From: Pseudomonadota bacterium
Lineage (GTDB): Bacteria > Bdellovibrionota > Oligoflexia > Oligoflexales > Oligoflexaceae
Direction: 5' to 3'
Assembly: GCA_029556045.1 (NCBI GenBank)
Contig: JAKQGS010000083.1
Coordinates: 1 to 43,745 of the forward strand
DNA length: 43,745 nt
The notes beneath the pieces are model-generated. The model had not been told where the DNA came from and did not search any database. It worked only from the letters and a program-made list of their open reading frames with translations. A program made the position numbers and the translations under genes. This document shows positions 24,782 through 33,500 of this stretch, piece by piece (position 1 is the first letter of the stretch; every line of letters begins with the position of its first letter).

Positions 24782-24912
24782 CAGATCCTAGGCCAATTTC
24801 CTCCGTGAATCCATAACGAATAACCCTCAAATCGTTGTCGGCTTTGACTTCCCCGTATCGACGGATAGAATAATTGTTGACCGCGATGAAAACTTCCTTA
24901 GCAAGGATAGCC

Positions 24913-25908
24913 ATGACATCCCTCAAGATCCGCGAAACAAAGACATTTCTTTTCTTATGCACCCTGATCGCCGGTATCGTCGCTCTATTGACAAAACTTC
25001 TCCTGGAAAAAGGAAACCCTCTCCCAGTCACAGCCTGGGGCCTGGGAGCCGTCGCCCTGGTGTTTCTCATTTACATCAGCCTGGGATGCACCAATGTTGT
25101 GGATATGGTGCGATTCCAGACCCAGAGCAGCCGTCACCGTATCTTTCCGTTTCTAGGGATCCTGTTCATCCCCTACGGGGTCTACGCGTGGGGTACCGGT
25201 GACGGCTCCTGGGTGAATGCCGGCAAACTTCTTCTTTACCTGACGATTCCGACGCTTCTATTGTGGCGAAACCCTGGGAACAACCAAACAATGGGGTGGC
25301 GTGAAAGCCTTGCTCTCCTCGTTTTATGGGCGGGGGTCGAATTTGGTCAACTTCAATCCCTCTGGAATTGGCCCGAAGGCATGGGGCGCAATGTTTATGC
25401 CGTGCCGTTGGCCATCAGTATATCCGTCCTTCTATTTGTCGGTTTTCGCCGCTTGGCAGGGGTTGGATTTCAGTTTCGCTACCTTGCGGGCGATGGGCGC
25501 AACGTGTTGGTAAATCTGGGAGTATTTTTGTGCATCGCTATTCCCATGGGCCTATTGACCGGCTTTATTCATTGGACCGACCGACCATTCTCACCGCTTT
25601 TTATGGCGCAGACTTATGTGGCCACATTTTTTCTGGTGGCACTGCCGGAGGAGGTGTTTTTCCGGGGGATCATTCAAAATTTATTGCAGAAGACCATGAA
25701 GAACCAATGGGTGGCCCTGGTCACCGCTTCCATTCTGTTCGGATTGACCCACTGGAACAATACATCATCGCCCGATTGGCGTTATCTCTTGCTGGCGACC
25801 ATCGCCGGTATTTTTTATGGACGGGCTTACAACCGTTCATCCACCCTTATGGCAGCAGCCACGGTGCATACACTCGTTGATACCATTTGGGTGGTGTTAT
25901 TTCGTTAG
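24913..25908 (+). CDS. CPBP family intramembrane glutamic endopeptidase
   Basis: Predicted membrane protease of the CAAX-processing/bacteriocin-processing (CPBP, Abi) family. The 331-aa product has about eight hydrophobic segments. Near the C-terminus are the three family motifs: LPEEVFFRGIIQN (EExxxR), FGLTHW (FxxxH) and a later TVHTLVDTIW (HxxxN/D-like). The ATG at 24913 has AGGA five bases upstream; the same frame is open 13 codons earlier without a ribosome site. Its ATG shares a CATG tetranucleotide with a candidate start of the divergent kinase-like gene. It ends in a 4-nt convergent overlap with the zinc-ribbon gene. Substrate unknown. Confidence 0.88.
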   Translation: MTSLKIRETKTFLFLCTLIAGIVALLTKLLLEKGNPLPVTAWGLGAVALVFLIYISLGCTNVVDMVRFQTQSSRHRIFPFLGILFIPYGVYAWGTGDGSWVNAGKLLLYLTIPTLLLWRNPGNNQTMGWRESLALLVLWAGVEFGQLQSLWNWPEGMGRNVYAVPLAISISVLLFVGFRRLAGVGFQFRYLAGDGRNVLVNLGVFLCIAIPMGLLTGFIHWTDRPFSPLFMAQTYVATFFLVALPEEVFFRGIIQNLLQKTMKNQWVALVTASILFGLTHWNNTSSPDWRYLLLATIAGIFYGRAYNRSSTLMAAATVHTLVDTIWVVLFR

Positions 25909-26387
25909 GAGACCCACTGTGCGACCATCAATCCAAAAAAGGTCCCACCGATCAGCACTAATGCCCAACGGGACCCTCGATTGACCGCCATGGCATAGCG
26001 TCCAAACAATGATGTTAATAGGGCCGGTTGGGCCTTCCGCTTGAGGGTAACCCGGCCTATAAGTTTGAAGATTGGACGGTGACAGTGTGGGCACTCACCC
26101 TTCATGGCCCGGCTACCATTGCGTAGCAGAACGAGCGAATTGCAGCGAGCCAGCACCGACACCTTGCAGTGAGAGCAATGGGCGCGAAAAACTTTTTTGA
26201 CGGTGAGACTGACCACTTTCGCCCCTTGATTCTTTGACTTCTTTTTGGCCCCCTGTCGCTGATGCCCCTGGTAGCATTCCTGGCATATCCCAGCGACGCT
26301 GCCATAAAATGGCCCCGCCTGAGGGACAGCTTTCATGTAAAGGGTGTGCGACTCGGCCTGACAGCGGACACAACGTAAAACTTCCAT
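25905..26387 (-). CDS. Zinc-ribbon protein with C-terminal membrane anchor
   Basis: I do not recognise a named family. The 160-aa product contains three Cys-pair knuckles: CVRCQAESH, then CQECYQGH (first ribbon), then HCSHCKVSVLARCN and CPHCHRPIF (second ribbon). A basic linker separates them, and a C-terminal TM helix follows (RWALVLIGGTFFGLMVAQW). It is presumably a cytosolic Zn-binding domain tethered to the inner membrane. The ATG at 26387 has GGAG nine bases upstream; a GTG five codons earlier is the alternative. The stop overlaps that of the convergent CPBP gene by 4 nt. Function not inferable. Confidence 0.72.
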   Translation of the reverse strand: MEVLRCVRCQAESHTLYMKAVPQAGPFYGSVAGICQECYQGHQRQGAKKKSKNQGAKVVSLTVKKVFRAHCSHCKVSVLARCNSLVLLRNGSRAMKGECPHCHRPIFKLIGRVTLKRKAQPALLTSLFGRYAMAVNRGSRWALVLIGGTFFGLMVAQWVS

Positions 26388-26494
26388 TTTTTTCCACTCC
26401 ACAGCAGCAACGGGAACAACAGAATCAACATCAGCAACAGCAGGAACTCAGGAAATGCGGTGTCATCTGACCGCCTCGAAAACGGAGTTTGCAA
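26333..26494 (-). CDS. Candidate small membrane protein
   Basis: A 53-codon frame from TTG 26494 has GGAAGG eight bases upstream. It encodes an Arg-containing N-terminus (TPFSRRSDD) and one very hydrophobic helix (FLLLLMLILLFPLLLW). It overlaps the start of the zinc-ribbon gene by 55 nt in another frame. The Leu codons come from a CTG/TTG-rich tract that could be fortuitous. Low confidence. Confidence 0.25.
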   Translation of the reverse strand: MQTPFSRRSDDTAFPEFLLLLMLILLFPLLLWSGKKWKFYVVSAVRPSRTPFT

Positions 26495-26751
26495 TTTACA
26501 TACCTTCCAGTAATGCTATTTTATTCTTTAATAATAGATCCTTACTCTTATCAACTCCCGCCACCCTGCCTGTTTTATGAGCTGCTGACCAATTCTTTGA
26601 CAGCGTCCTGACGCAATTTTTTTTTGATTCTTAACACGCTGTTTACGGAAATTTGAGACGATCTGCCTATTCTCCTGCAGGCCGATCCCGGCAAATTTTG
26701 CAGCCACTCCCCCAGTTGTGATCCTTTAAAATGAAACGAGGTAATATCACG
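26495..26751 (+). promoter_or_regulatory. ppk upstream region
   Basis: About 255 bases with no gene. It is AT-rich, with a T9 run and a TTGACA near 26598, but no convincing -10 at standard spacing. I cannot name a regulator site such as a Pho box by eye. Confidence 0.25.
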
Positions 26752-29058
26752 ATGACTTTGAATCCCCCTGATTCGAACAAAAAGTCACGCCAATTTGATC
26801 AAGGCCGTGTCAGTGAGCAAGGGGGAGAACCTTCTGAAATGGGCTCCATGAATTCTTTGCATCCTTCCAAGCGAAAAGGTGACGTATCCCCCTACTTCAA
26901 CAGGGAGCTCAGTTGGCTTGCCTTTAACGATCGTGTGTTGGAAGAGGCCCGATTTCCCAAGACTCCCACATTGGAAAGGCTGAAATTTCTCGGCATCTAT
27001 ACCCGGAATCTCGATGAGTTCTTCATGGTCCGGGTAGCCGGCAAACGCAAAGCCCACCGGGAGGACTTCCAGTTTCCCGATAGCCCGGACCATATCCCCG
27101 CGCAGGAAGTCCTGTCCTCGATCTATGATCATGTGAACAAATCGGTCCACACCCTCTATGAAACCTATTATCACCAGGTGGTCCCCGAGCTGAAACAATC
27201 AGGCATTCACCTATACAATATGCATGAACTGAACGAAGGACAAAAAGCATCCCTCACCGAATACTTTCGTGACTCTATCTTTCCCGTCCTGACCCCCATG
27301 GCGGTGGATCCATCCCATCCATTTCCATACCTGACCAATCTCAGCCTCTATCTGCTGGTCTGTCTGGGCAGCCTGCACGAGGAAACCCCCATACCACCCA
27401 TCGCCTTTGTGGAGATTCCATCGGTATTGCCCCGTTTGGTTCCCATCAAACAGGGAACAGAAGGCAAATTTGCCTACACGTTTCTGGAAGACCTGGTGGC
27501 GGAGCATCTAGGCACACTGTTTCCAGGGTTTAAAATCCTGCAAAGTTATGCCATCAAGGTCACCCGGAATCTGGATTATACCCTGCTGGAAAATGAGGTG
27601 GTGGATCTCCTGGCCTCCGTGCAGTCGGAGGTGAAAAACCTCAAACTCGGCACGGAAGCCATCCGCCTTGAGGTTAATCGCAGCCTGCCACCCAATGTTG
27701 TCAGTTTTCTCCAGGATAAGTTGCACCTGGAAGACAAGGACATTTACTACATTCCGGGTCCCATCGCCTTGAATGGCATGATGTCCCTTTATAGTCTACC
27801 GCTTGATCGGCTGAAGGATCCCCCTTTCAATCCCCGGATCCCCCTGGCACTGTCGGAAAGCCGTGATCTGTTCTCTCTGGCGGCGGAACAGAACATTTTG
27901 CTCCACCATCCCTATGATAGTTTTTACTCTGTTATCGAGCTATTGAGTACGGCTGCCCAGGATCCGTCGGTGCTGGCCATCAAACAAACCCTATACCGAA
28001 CCTCCGGGGATTCTCCGATTATCGACGCCCTCATCATGGCGGCGGAAGCCGGCAAACAGGTCACCGCTGTTGTGGAACTGAAAGCCCGCTTTGATGAACG
28101 CAACAACATCGTCTGGGCCCGTCGCATGGAGCGTGCCGGCGTCAATGTCTCCTATGGGTTCGTGGGACTCAAAACCCATGCAAAGATGACTCTGATCATC
28201 CGCCAGGAGAATCAATCGCTCAAACGTTACGTCCACCTATCGACGGGCAATTACAATTCATCCACCGCCCGCATCTACGAGGACCTCGGCCTCATTACCG
28301 CCGACCCCGCGCTGGCGGATGACATCACAATTCTGTTTAATGTTCTCACTGGTTTTAACGTCATGACCGGCACCTACCGGCTGCAGGAAGCCATGCAGCC
28401 AAACTTCAAAAAGATCGCCATCTCCCCCCTGAATATGCGGGAGACCCTCCTGCGCCTGATCGACGAAGAAATTTCCCACCATCGCCAGCACCACAACGGC
28501 CTCATCATCGCCAAGATGAATGCTCTTGTGGACAAAACCCTGATCGACCGCCTTTATGAGGCGTCCCATGCTGGTATCAAAGTCCATCTTATTATCCGTG
28601 GCATTTGCTGCCTCCGTCCCGGAGTTAAGGGTCTTAGCGAAAATATCGAGGTGATTTCCATCCTGGGCCGTTTTTTAGAGCACAGCCGCATCTTCTACTT
28701 TCATGCCAATGGACAGGATCGTATCTTTCTGGGCAGCGCCGATTGGATGCCCCGCAATATGGACCGCCGCGTCGAAATCCTGTTTCCCATTGATGGAAAA
28801 GAAAATAAGAATAGAATTAAGAATGAGATCCTGATGACGCTCTTGGCGGACAATACAAAAGCGCGCACCCTGGATGCCAAAGGGAACTATACCCTGCGTA
28901 AACCCAAGGATGGTGGAGAACCCATCCACGCCCAGCACAAGTTCATCAAGATTGCGCGGGAAAAGGGTGTCAAGTCGCTATCCTATGAGGAAGCGATCCA
29001 CCATGATTTCAGCAAAAAAGGGCGACCCGTGGCCAAAAAAGATCGACCCAAGCGTTAG
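26752..29058 (+). CDS. ppk: Polyphosphate kinase 1
   Basis: Makes polyphosphate reversibly from ATP through a phosphohistidine intermediate. The 768-aa product has a ~50-residue polar N-terminal extension before the usual start YFNRELSWLAFNDRVLEEA. It then shows RNLDEFFMVRVAG, the H domain, and the catalytic PLD-like domains. The latter contain LKARFDERNNIVWARRMERAGVNVSYG, KTHAKMTLIIR with the phosphorylatable His, HLSTGNYNSSTARIYEDLGL, and LEHSRIFYFHANG with GSADWMPRNMDRRVEILFP. The ATG at 26752 has GAGG ten bases upstream; an ATG seven codons earlier has none. The ppx gene follows after 18 nt. Confidence 0.96.
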   Translation: MTLNPPDSNKKSRQFDQGRVSEQGGEPSEMGSMNSLHPSKRKGDVSPYFNRELSWLAFNDRVLEEARFPKTPTLERLKFLGIYTRNLDEFFMVRVAGKRKAHREDFQFPDSPDHIPAQEVLSSIYDHVNKSVHTLYETYYHQVVPELKQSGIHLYNMHELNEGQKASLTEYFRDSIFPVLTPMAVDPSHPFPYLTNLSLYLLVCLGSLHEETPIPPIAFVEIPSVLPRLVPIKQGTEGKFAYTFLEDLVAEHLGTLFPGFKILQSYAIKVTRNLDYTLLENEVVDLLASVQSEVKNLKLGTEAIRLEVNRSLPPNVVSFLQDKLHLEDKDIYYIPGPIALNGMMSLYSLPLDRLKDPPFNPRIPLALSESRDLFSLAAEQNILLHHPYDSFYSVIELLSTAAQDPSVLAIKQTLYRTSGDSPIIDALIMAAEAGKQVTAVVELKARFDERNNIVWARRMERAGVNVSYGFVGLKTHAKMTLIIRQENQSLKRYVHLSTGNYNSSTARIYEDLGLITADPALADDITILFNVLTGFNVMTGTYRLQEAMQPNFKKIAISPLNMRETLLRLIDEEISHHRQHHNGLIIAKMNALVDKTLIDRLYEASHAGIKVHLIIRGICCLRPGVKGLSENIEVISILGRFLEHSRIFYFHANGQDRIFLGSADWMPRNMDRRVEILFPIDGKENKNRIKNEILMTLLADNTKARTLDAKGNYTLRKPKDGGEPIHAQHKFIKIAREKGVKSLSYEEAIHHDFSKKGRPVAKKDRPKR

Positions 29059-29076
29059 AAGGGATATACCGGAACC

Positions 29077-30654
29077 ATGAATTCAGAGCGTATTGCCGCC
29101 ATCGATATCGGCTCCAACTCCGTCCATCTGGCGATCACTGAAGTCAGCACACACGGCCGTTTTAAGGTTTTGGACAGTCACAAGGAAGTCATCCGTCTCG
29201 CCAGCTATTTGGACGACCATAAAAACATCTCCCAAGAGGGTATCGAACGCACCATTCAGGCTTTGATCAATATGAAAGCCCTGGCCAGCCCTTATAAACC
29301 AAAATTCGTGGCCGTCGCCACCCAAGCCACCCGAGCCGCGGCTAATCACGAGGAATTCGTGCGACAACTCTGCCGCCAAACCGGCATCGACGTGCGGGTG
29401 ATCGATGGTGTTGAAGAAGCCAAACTGACTTTTTTAGGGGTGCGTTACAGTCTGCCGATTGATGATTGCCAGACTTTGGAATTGGACATTGGTGGCGGTT
29501 CGACCGAGATCCTTATCGGCAGTCGCACGGATACACCCTTTGTCATTTCACTGCCCCTGGGAACTGTATCCCTGTCCAAAAAGTTTTTTGGGTTCAAGAA
29601 TGTCAAAAAAAGCGACTTTGATGCCCTTAAAGACCATATCGCCAATGAAATGAAGCCCTACCGTGATCGCATCAAACAGTTAAAATTTGATTATGCCGTC
29701 GCCACATCGGGAACAGCCAAAGCTTTGGCCACTATAAACTTTCAGCGCCAATTCGGCGGCAATGAAAAAGCCCCCAATGGTTACGCTTTCCGCAGCAAAG
29801 ATATCCACAGGCTATTACAAGATTTTGTGAAATTATCCTCCCCCAACAAGATCGCAGCCAATTACCACGTCGATGAGCAACGCAGCGAGATCATCATCGC
29901 CGGTACAGCCATTATGGATGCCATCAGTGATATTTTCCGCGTCAATACCTGGCGGTTTTGCAGTTATGGATTGCGGGAAGGGCTGGCCATACAGACTTTT
30001 ATCGGCACCCATGCCCTGCAGGAGGCTTCACCCCAAAAAGTGCGGGAAACATCCCTGCAGCTTCTTGGGCAAAAGTTTGATCTCGACGAACCATATGCCC
30101 AGGGTGTGCAACACCTCTCGTTATCCTTTTACAAACAGATGTTGCCCTATATCCTGCGGCGGGTGGACTTTTCTCACCACACGGACGAGGATACACAGAT
30201 TCTCACAATCGCCAGTTACCTGTCAGAAGTCGGCTGGTTTATCAGCCCCACCCGTGTTCATCGGCACTCCCATTATATATTGTCCAACTGTAACCTGGAT
30301 GGGTACCACGATGAGGTACGGCAGTTGGCGGCTTTGGTGATTCGATATTCAAAAAAGGGCATCGACACCGACGATGAGGTCCGCGATCCGCTCTTCAGCC
30401 ACAATCACAAACGCATCAATGTACTGGCCAGCTGTCTTATGGTTGGCAAAGCTCTGAATCGCACCCGCAATCGACTGATTAAAGATGTGAAAGTGGATTT
30501 AACAGGGACCACGATCCGCATTGCGGCGGAATATGTGGGGGACTTTCCACGGTTGGAACAAGCGCAGTTCCAGAAGATCGCCCCCCACGTGGCCCGCTGT
30601 TTTGGCAGGCCGGTCTCTCTGCACCTCAAGGCGCGTGGAAACGGTGCAGGCTAA
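29077..30654 (+). CDS. ppx: Exopolyphosphatase, Ppx/GppA family
   Basis: Hydrolyses terminal phosphates of polyphosphate, or pppGpp for GppA relatives. The 525-aa product starts with the ASKHA phosphate-1 loop AAIDIGSNSVHLAI. It then has VAVATQATRAA, VIDGVEEAKLTFLGV, the phosphate-2 motif LELDIGGGSTEILIG and LPLGTVSLSKKFF. The C-terminal HD-like domain has HTDEDTQILTIASYLSEVGWFI, HRHSHYILSNCNLDGYHDEV and LAALVIRYSKKG. Length matches the long Ppx class. It sits 18 nt after ppk, which makes polyphosphate turnover the more likely role. Confidence 0.94.
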   Translation: MNSERIAAIDIGSNSVHLAITEVSTHGRFKVLDSHKEVIRLASYLDDHKNISQEGIERTIQALINMKALASPYKPKFVAVATQATRAAANHEEFVRQLCRQTGIDVRVIDGVEEAKLTFLGVRYSLPIDDCQTLELDIGGGSTEILIGSRTDTPFVISLPLGTVSLSKKFFGFKNVKKSDFDALKDHIANEMKPYRDRIKQLKFDYAVATSGTAKALATINFQRQFGGNEKAPNGYAFRSKDIHRLLQDFVKLSSPNKIAANYHVDEQRSEIIIAGTAIMDAISDIFRVNTWRFCSYGLREGLAIQTFIGTHALQEASPQKVRETSLQLLGQKFDLDEPYAQGVQHLSLSFYKQMLPYILRRVDFSHHTDEDTQILTIASYLSEVGWFISPTRVHRHSHYILSNCNLDGYHDEVRQLAALVIRYSKKGIDTDDEVRDPLFSHNHKRINVLASCLMVGKALNRTRNRLIKDVKVDLTGTTIRIAAEYVGDFPRLEQAQFQKIAPHVARCFGRPVSLHLKARGNGAG

Positions 30655-30665
30655 CGTAGAGTCTT

Positions 30666-31385
30666 TTACCAGAGAAAAACCTGCGTCACCCACCAGCTAC
30701 CGTTGGCAAAATGAACGCCGATGCCAGAGGCGCGGAAATTCCCCAAAAGGTTATCCCGGTGCGGCTTGTCATCAATCCAAAGTTTAACAATCCCTGCTGC
30801 AGCCTTGTCTAAGTCCGTGCCATAGTAGTTGGGAGAGTAAGCCATGTTTTCAGCCGCCAGGTTGAACTGTACGCCTGGAAATTTGAGGCGAAGTACCCGC
30901 ATGTGATCCTGCGGTGTTGCATGAACCACCTGCCCCCTCTGAGCGGATTTCTTCGACCATTCCCGCGCGGCGTAGGCCACCTTCGGCTCGTAGAAGAGAG
31001 CGGAGAGTCCCTTGCTGCGGCGATAGTCATTCACCAGCTTGGCCATGGTGGCTTCCATGATACAGATCTCGTTGATGGCCTCAATGCACAAAGAGTTTGC
31101 ATCGGAGGGCTGCTGCGCCGCCGGCGAATTGCCCCCTCCACCCGCTGGTTCGTTTGCCACGATCCTGCCATCTTCAATGGTAACCTGATCAGCGCGATCG
31201 GGTTTCGGGTTCTGCTTTTTGGCGCCCGGACTCACTGGACTGGCGTCCTTTTGCTGCGTAGCATCCAGATGCCGGCGATCGTTATTCAAATCACTGCCGC
31301 AGGCTGTTACCAGAGCCAGCCCACCTGCCAAAATACTCAATAATAACATTTTCTTAAATAAGTCAGTGCGAATCAAATGCAGCAT
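30666..31385 (-). CDS. CAP/SCP-domain lipoprotein
   Basis: The 239-aa product has a lipoprotein signal (MLLLSILAGGLALVTAC, lipobox VTAC) and a ~70-aa Pro/Asn/Gly-rich linker. A CAP (SCP/PR1/YkwD-like) domain follows: MAKLVNDYRRSKGLSALFYEPKVAYAAREWSKKSA, VVHATPQDH, AAENMAY, IVKLWIDDKPHRDNLLGNFRASGIGVHF and WWVTQVF. The two His and the Glu of the CAP cavity are present. It is expected in the periplasm or outer membrane; bacterial CAP proteins have varied and often unknown roles. I chose the second of two tandem ATGs, five bases after a GGGGG; the frame opens four codons earlier. It converges on ppx with an 11-nt gap. Confidence 0.85.
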   Translation of the reverse strand: MLHLIRTDLFKKMLLLSILAGGLALVTACGSDLNNDRRHLDATQQKDASPVSPGAKKQNPKPDRADQVTIEDGRIVANEPAGGGGNSPAAQQPSDANSLCIEAINEICIMEATMAKLVNDYRRSKGLSALFYEPKVAYAAREWSKKSAQRGQVVHATPQDHMRVLRLKFPGVQFNLAAENMAYSPNYYGTDLDKAAAGIVKLWIDDKPHRDNLLGNFRASGIGVHFANGSWWVTQVFLW

Positions 31386-31465
31386 CATATCCCCCATTCA
31401 GACAATTCAACTTCCGTAGTGTGAGGGAACAATGTAAAAGCCCCTGCATGAGAAGGTTTTAAGTT

Positions 31466-32443
31466 TTGGGACATCCCGTGGATCAAGAATTTGCCATAAA
31501 ATGCCGCAGTTGGTGGACCCCCGAACGATTGCAAAAAATCACGGGAGGGAAAAACCTCCTATTGACCCCACCCCGCGCCCCTGAGCTGCTGCGGGTGATG
31601 GGGCTCTTGAACCAGGATGGTTCGATGTCCTCGGACAACGTGAGCAAGTTTTTGCAGATCAATCACATGCTGCAGCTGATGCTGCCCTCATTGGAGGACC
31701 TGCGCCAGAGGTTCAAGGTGGTGCGGGTTTTTGACGCGGGATGCGGCAACTCGTTTTTGACCCTGCTGGTGGCCTGGCTCTTCCGATCTCACTGGCAAAA
31801 GGAATGTGAGATCATCGGGGTCGACCTCAATACAAAAGTGATCCAGCAGAGTCTCCAGAGAGCCAAAACTCTTGGATACGATGAATTTCTCAAGTTCGCA
31901 GTGGCTCCCATTGCGGATACAACGTGGAATGAGGTCTACCGCAGCGGATTTCAAACGCCGGAAAGCGAGGAGATACCACGCCCTCATCTGGTGACCGCCC
32001 TGCATGCCTGCGATGTCGCCACGGACTATGCATTATCCGCGGCGATTCACCGCAAGGCGGATGTGATCGCTGTGGCTCCCTGTTGCCAGGCGGAACTGGC
32101 CCAGAAGTGGAAAGGTCTTCCCGCCAGTGATCATCCCTTTCACCCCATTTTTGCCACCCCTAATCTGCGACGGGAAATTGCCGCGCAATGCACCGACACC
32201 TTCCGCCTGTTACTCTGCCGTGCCCACGGCTATGAGGTCACGGCTACCGAGTTTGTGCCCGCAAGCCATACCCCCAAAAATCGATTGATGCTGTGTGTCA
32301 GACGTGGAAACTACCTGCGTCGTGCGGCAGACGAGTATGAACGCCTCAAGGAGGCCTTGGGTGGGTGTGCCATCAAGCTGGAAACACTGCTGGCACCACC
32401 GAGTTCTGGTTCTGATCAGGATCAGCCTGCAGCCGACAGTTAA
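31466..32443 (+). CDS. SAM-dependent methyltransferase, METTL25/GSTCD-like (Methyltransf_32 type)
   Basis: The 325-aa product has an N-terminal helical part, then motif I VRVFDAGCGNSFLTLLVAWLF and motif II EIIGVDLNTKVIQQSLQRA. It continues with LVTALHACDVATDYALSAAI and the IAVAPCCQAELAQKW segment. LHACD plus PCC is typical of the Methyltransf_32 family, whose best known members are eukaryotic METTL25 and GSTCD and which include RNA-modifying candidates. It ends NRLMLCVRRGNYL and a disordered tail. The TTG start has AGAAGG nine bases upstream; a GTG at 31478 is the alternative. The last bases overlap the convergent RHH gene. Substrate unknown. Confidence 0.8.
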   Translation: MGHPVDQEFAIKCRSWWTPERLQKITGGKNLLLTPPRAPELLRVMGLLNQDGSMSSDNVSKFLQINHMLQLMLPSLEDLRQRFKVVRVFDAGCGNSFLTLLVAWLFRSHWQKECEIIGVDLNTKVIQQSLQRAKTLGYDEFLKFAVAPIADTTWNEVYRSGFQTPESEEIPRPHLVTALHACDVATDYALSAAIHRKADVIAVAPCCQAELAQKWKGLPASDHPFHPIFATPNLRREIAAQCTDTFRLLLCRAHGYEVTATEFVPASHTPKNRLMLCVRRGNYLRRAADEYERLKEALGGCAIKLETLLAPPSSGSDQDQPAADS

Positions 32444-32643
32444 GAGCGAAGAACTTCATCCATATAAGCTGCAATCAGCTTGTCGATCAACTCACTGACA
32501 GTCACCTGATTTTCACGGCAATGGTCCTGCAGCCGTTTAAAGTTGTCCACATCCAGTGACAGGGTTCGGTTTGCTTTGACGATGCGTTTCTTAGGCACAG
32601 TGTTTTGCACCTCTTCCACGATCTGCTTCAGTTTGTCGCGCAT
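32440..32643 (-). CDS. Small ribbon-helix-helix-type DNA-binding protein
   Basis: The 67-aa product has a charged N-terminal helix (MRDKLKQIVEEVQNTVPKKR) and then an RHH-like core: ANRTLSLDVDNFKRLQDHCRENQVTVSELIDKLIAAYMDEV. The core is a short strand with TLSLD and two helices, ending in the common SELIDKLI pattern. Proteins like this act as dimeric repressors, often of toxin-antitoxin or plasmid origin. GGAG lies six bases before the ATG. It diverges from a 49-aa ORF, and the gap contains a 14-bp perfect palindrome that could be its operator. No toxin partner is recognised. Confidence 0.68.
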   Translation of the reverse strand: MRDKLKQIVEEVQNTVPKKRIVKANRTLSLDVDNFKRLQDHCRENQVTVSELIDKLIAAYMDEVLRS

Positions 32644-32733
32644 TTTGTTCTCCTTCAAAGCCTTAAAAACTTTCCCCTTTTTTCACATACGTAAACTTAT
32701 CGGCACAAATGTCCGTACAGTTTAATTGAAAGT

Positions 32734-32747
32734 CGTGCGTACGCACG
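32734..32747. promoter_or_regulatory. 14-bp perfect palindrome in the divergent RHH promoter region
   Basis: CGTGCGTACGCACG is self-complementary. It lies 32 nt upstream of the 49-aa ORF start and 91 nt upstream of the RHH start. Related half-sites (TACGTA, CCGTAC) occur nearby. It suits binding by a symmetric dimer, probably the RHH protein. Inferred. Confidence 0.5.
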
Positions 32748-32778
32748 CAAATACGGCCATATTCACAAGGAGATTAAC

Positions 32779-32928
32779 ATGTTACGCAAACAAATTACGG
32801 CTCAGGAAGTATTGGCGGTGACCCTCGCCCTGGAAACGATGTTGAAGGTTTTATTGGGAGTTCAGGAAGTCAAAATAGAAGTCACCCTGAATGCCGAGAG
32901 CGATCAGAGGAGTGACCTGGCATCCTGA
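32779..32928 (+). CDS. Small 49-aa protein divergent from the RHH regulator
   Basis: A 50-codon ORF with a strong ribosome site (AAGGAG six bases before ATG). It reads MLRKQITAQEVLAVTLALE, then TMLKVLLGVQEVKIEVTL, and ends with a polar tail. No TM helix is clear; the middle is an amphipathic helix followed by a strand. I do not recognise it. The excellent ribosome site, sensible codon use and divergent placement relative to the RHH gene argue that it is real despite its length. Confidence 0.55.
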   Translation: MLRKQITAQEVLAVTLALETMLKVLLGVQEVKIEVTLNAESDQRSDLAS

Positions 32929-32963
32929 CGTTGCCATCCACGCGGTGCTGATCCCATCGGACT

Positions 32964-33500
32964 TCAGGTGAGGTTTTGAATATAGACCAGGGTATCAACC
33001 TCTTTATAGGTGGTCTTGACTGGATTTTGAAACCCACACTTTTCAGCTACCCGGACGGAGGGGAGATTTTCCGCATTGATGATACATGAAATCTGTGGGG
33101 TGGGAAGATGGTCCCTACCCCACTGCATAGCCGCCTGAGCCGCTTCCGTAGCGTACCCCTTGCCCTGCTTGGACGGTGTTATCATCCACCCCAAATCGGG
33201 AATCCCCTTGAGAGGCGGTTCGATCACCCGTTTAAAATCCGCAAAACCCACCTCCCCCACAAAATCTCCCGTGGATTTTTCTTCCACCACCCAGTAGCCG
33301 TACCCCATCCATTCCCAATGTCCGCGGAAAATCAGCATCCGCGCCCAGGTTTGTTCCAGCGTGGATGGAACTCCCGTGATATGGCGGGTTACATTGGGGT
33401 CAGACCAGATGGTGTGGGACGCGGCATAGTCCCCCGGAACATGGGGGCGCATAACAAGGCGTGGCGTATCAAGCCGAAGCGATGCCTCGCTAGATTTCAT
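32964..33500 (-). CDS. GNAT-family N-acetyltransferase (RimJ/RimL-like)
   Basis: Acetyl-CoA-dependent acetyltransferase. The 178-aa product has the typical start LRLDTPRLVMRPHVPGDY, then FVGEVGFADFKR, and the CoA-binding motif A LGWMITPSKQGKGYATEAAQAAMQWG (Q-x-x-G-x-G/A type). It continues with ISCIINAENLPSVRVAEKCGFQNP. This is the Acetyltransf_3/RimJ-like subgroup that modifies protein N-termini, antibiotics or metabolites. AGGAGG lies four bases before the ATG. Substrate is unknown. It is a single gene. Confidence 0.88.
   Translation of the reverse strand: MKSSEASLRLDTPRLVMRPHVPGDYAASHTIWSDPNVTRHITGVPSTLEQTWARMLIFRGHWEWMGYGYWVVEEKSTGDFVGEVGFADFKRVIEPPLKGIPDLGWMITPSKQGKGYATEAAQAAMQWGRDHLPTPQISCIINAENLPSVRVAEKCGFQNPVKTTYKEVDTLVYIQNLT

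Noticed and set aside
24681..25070. Separate minus-strand gene overlapping the CPBP gene
   Set aside because: Only the part downstream of 24914 looks like protein, and it fits as the start of the kinase-like gene. The rest is antisense to a clear membrane protease.
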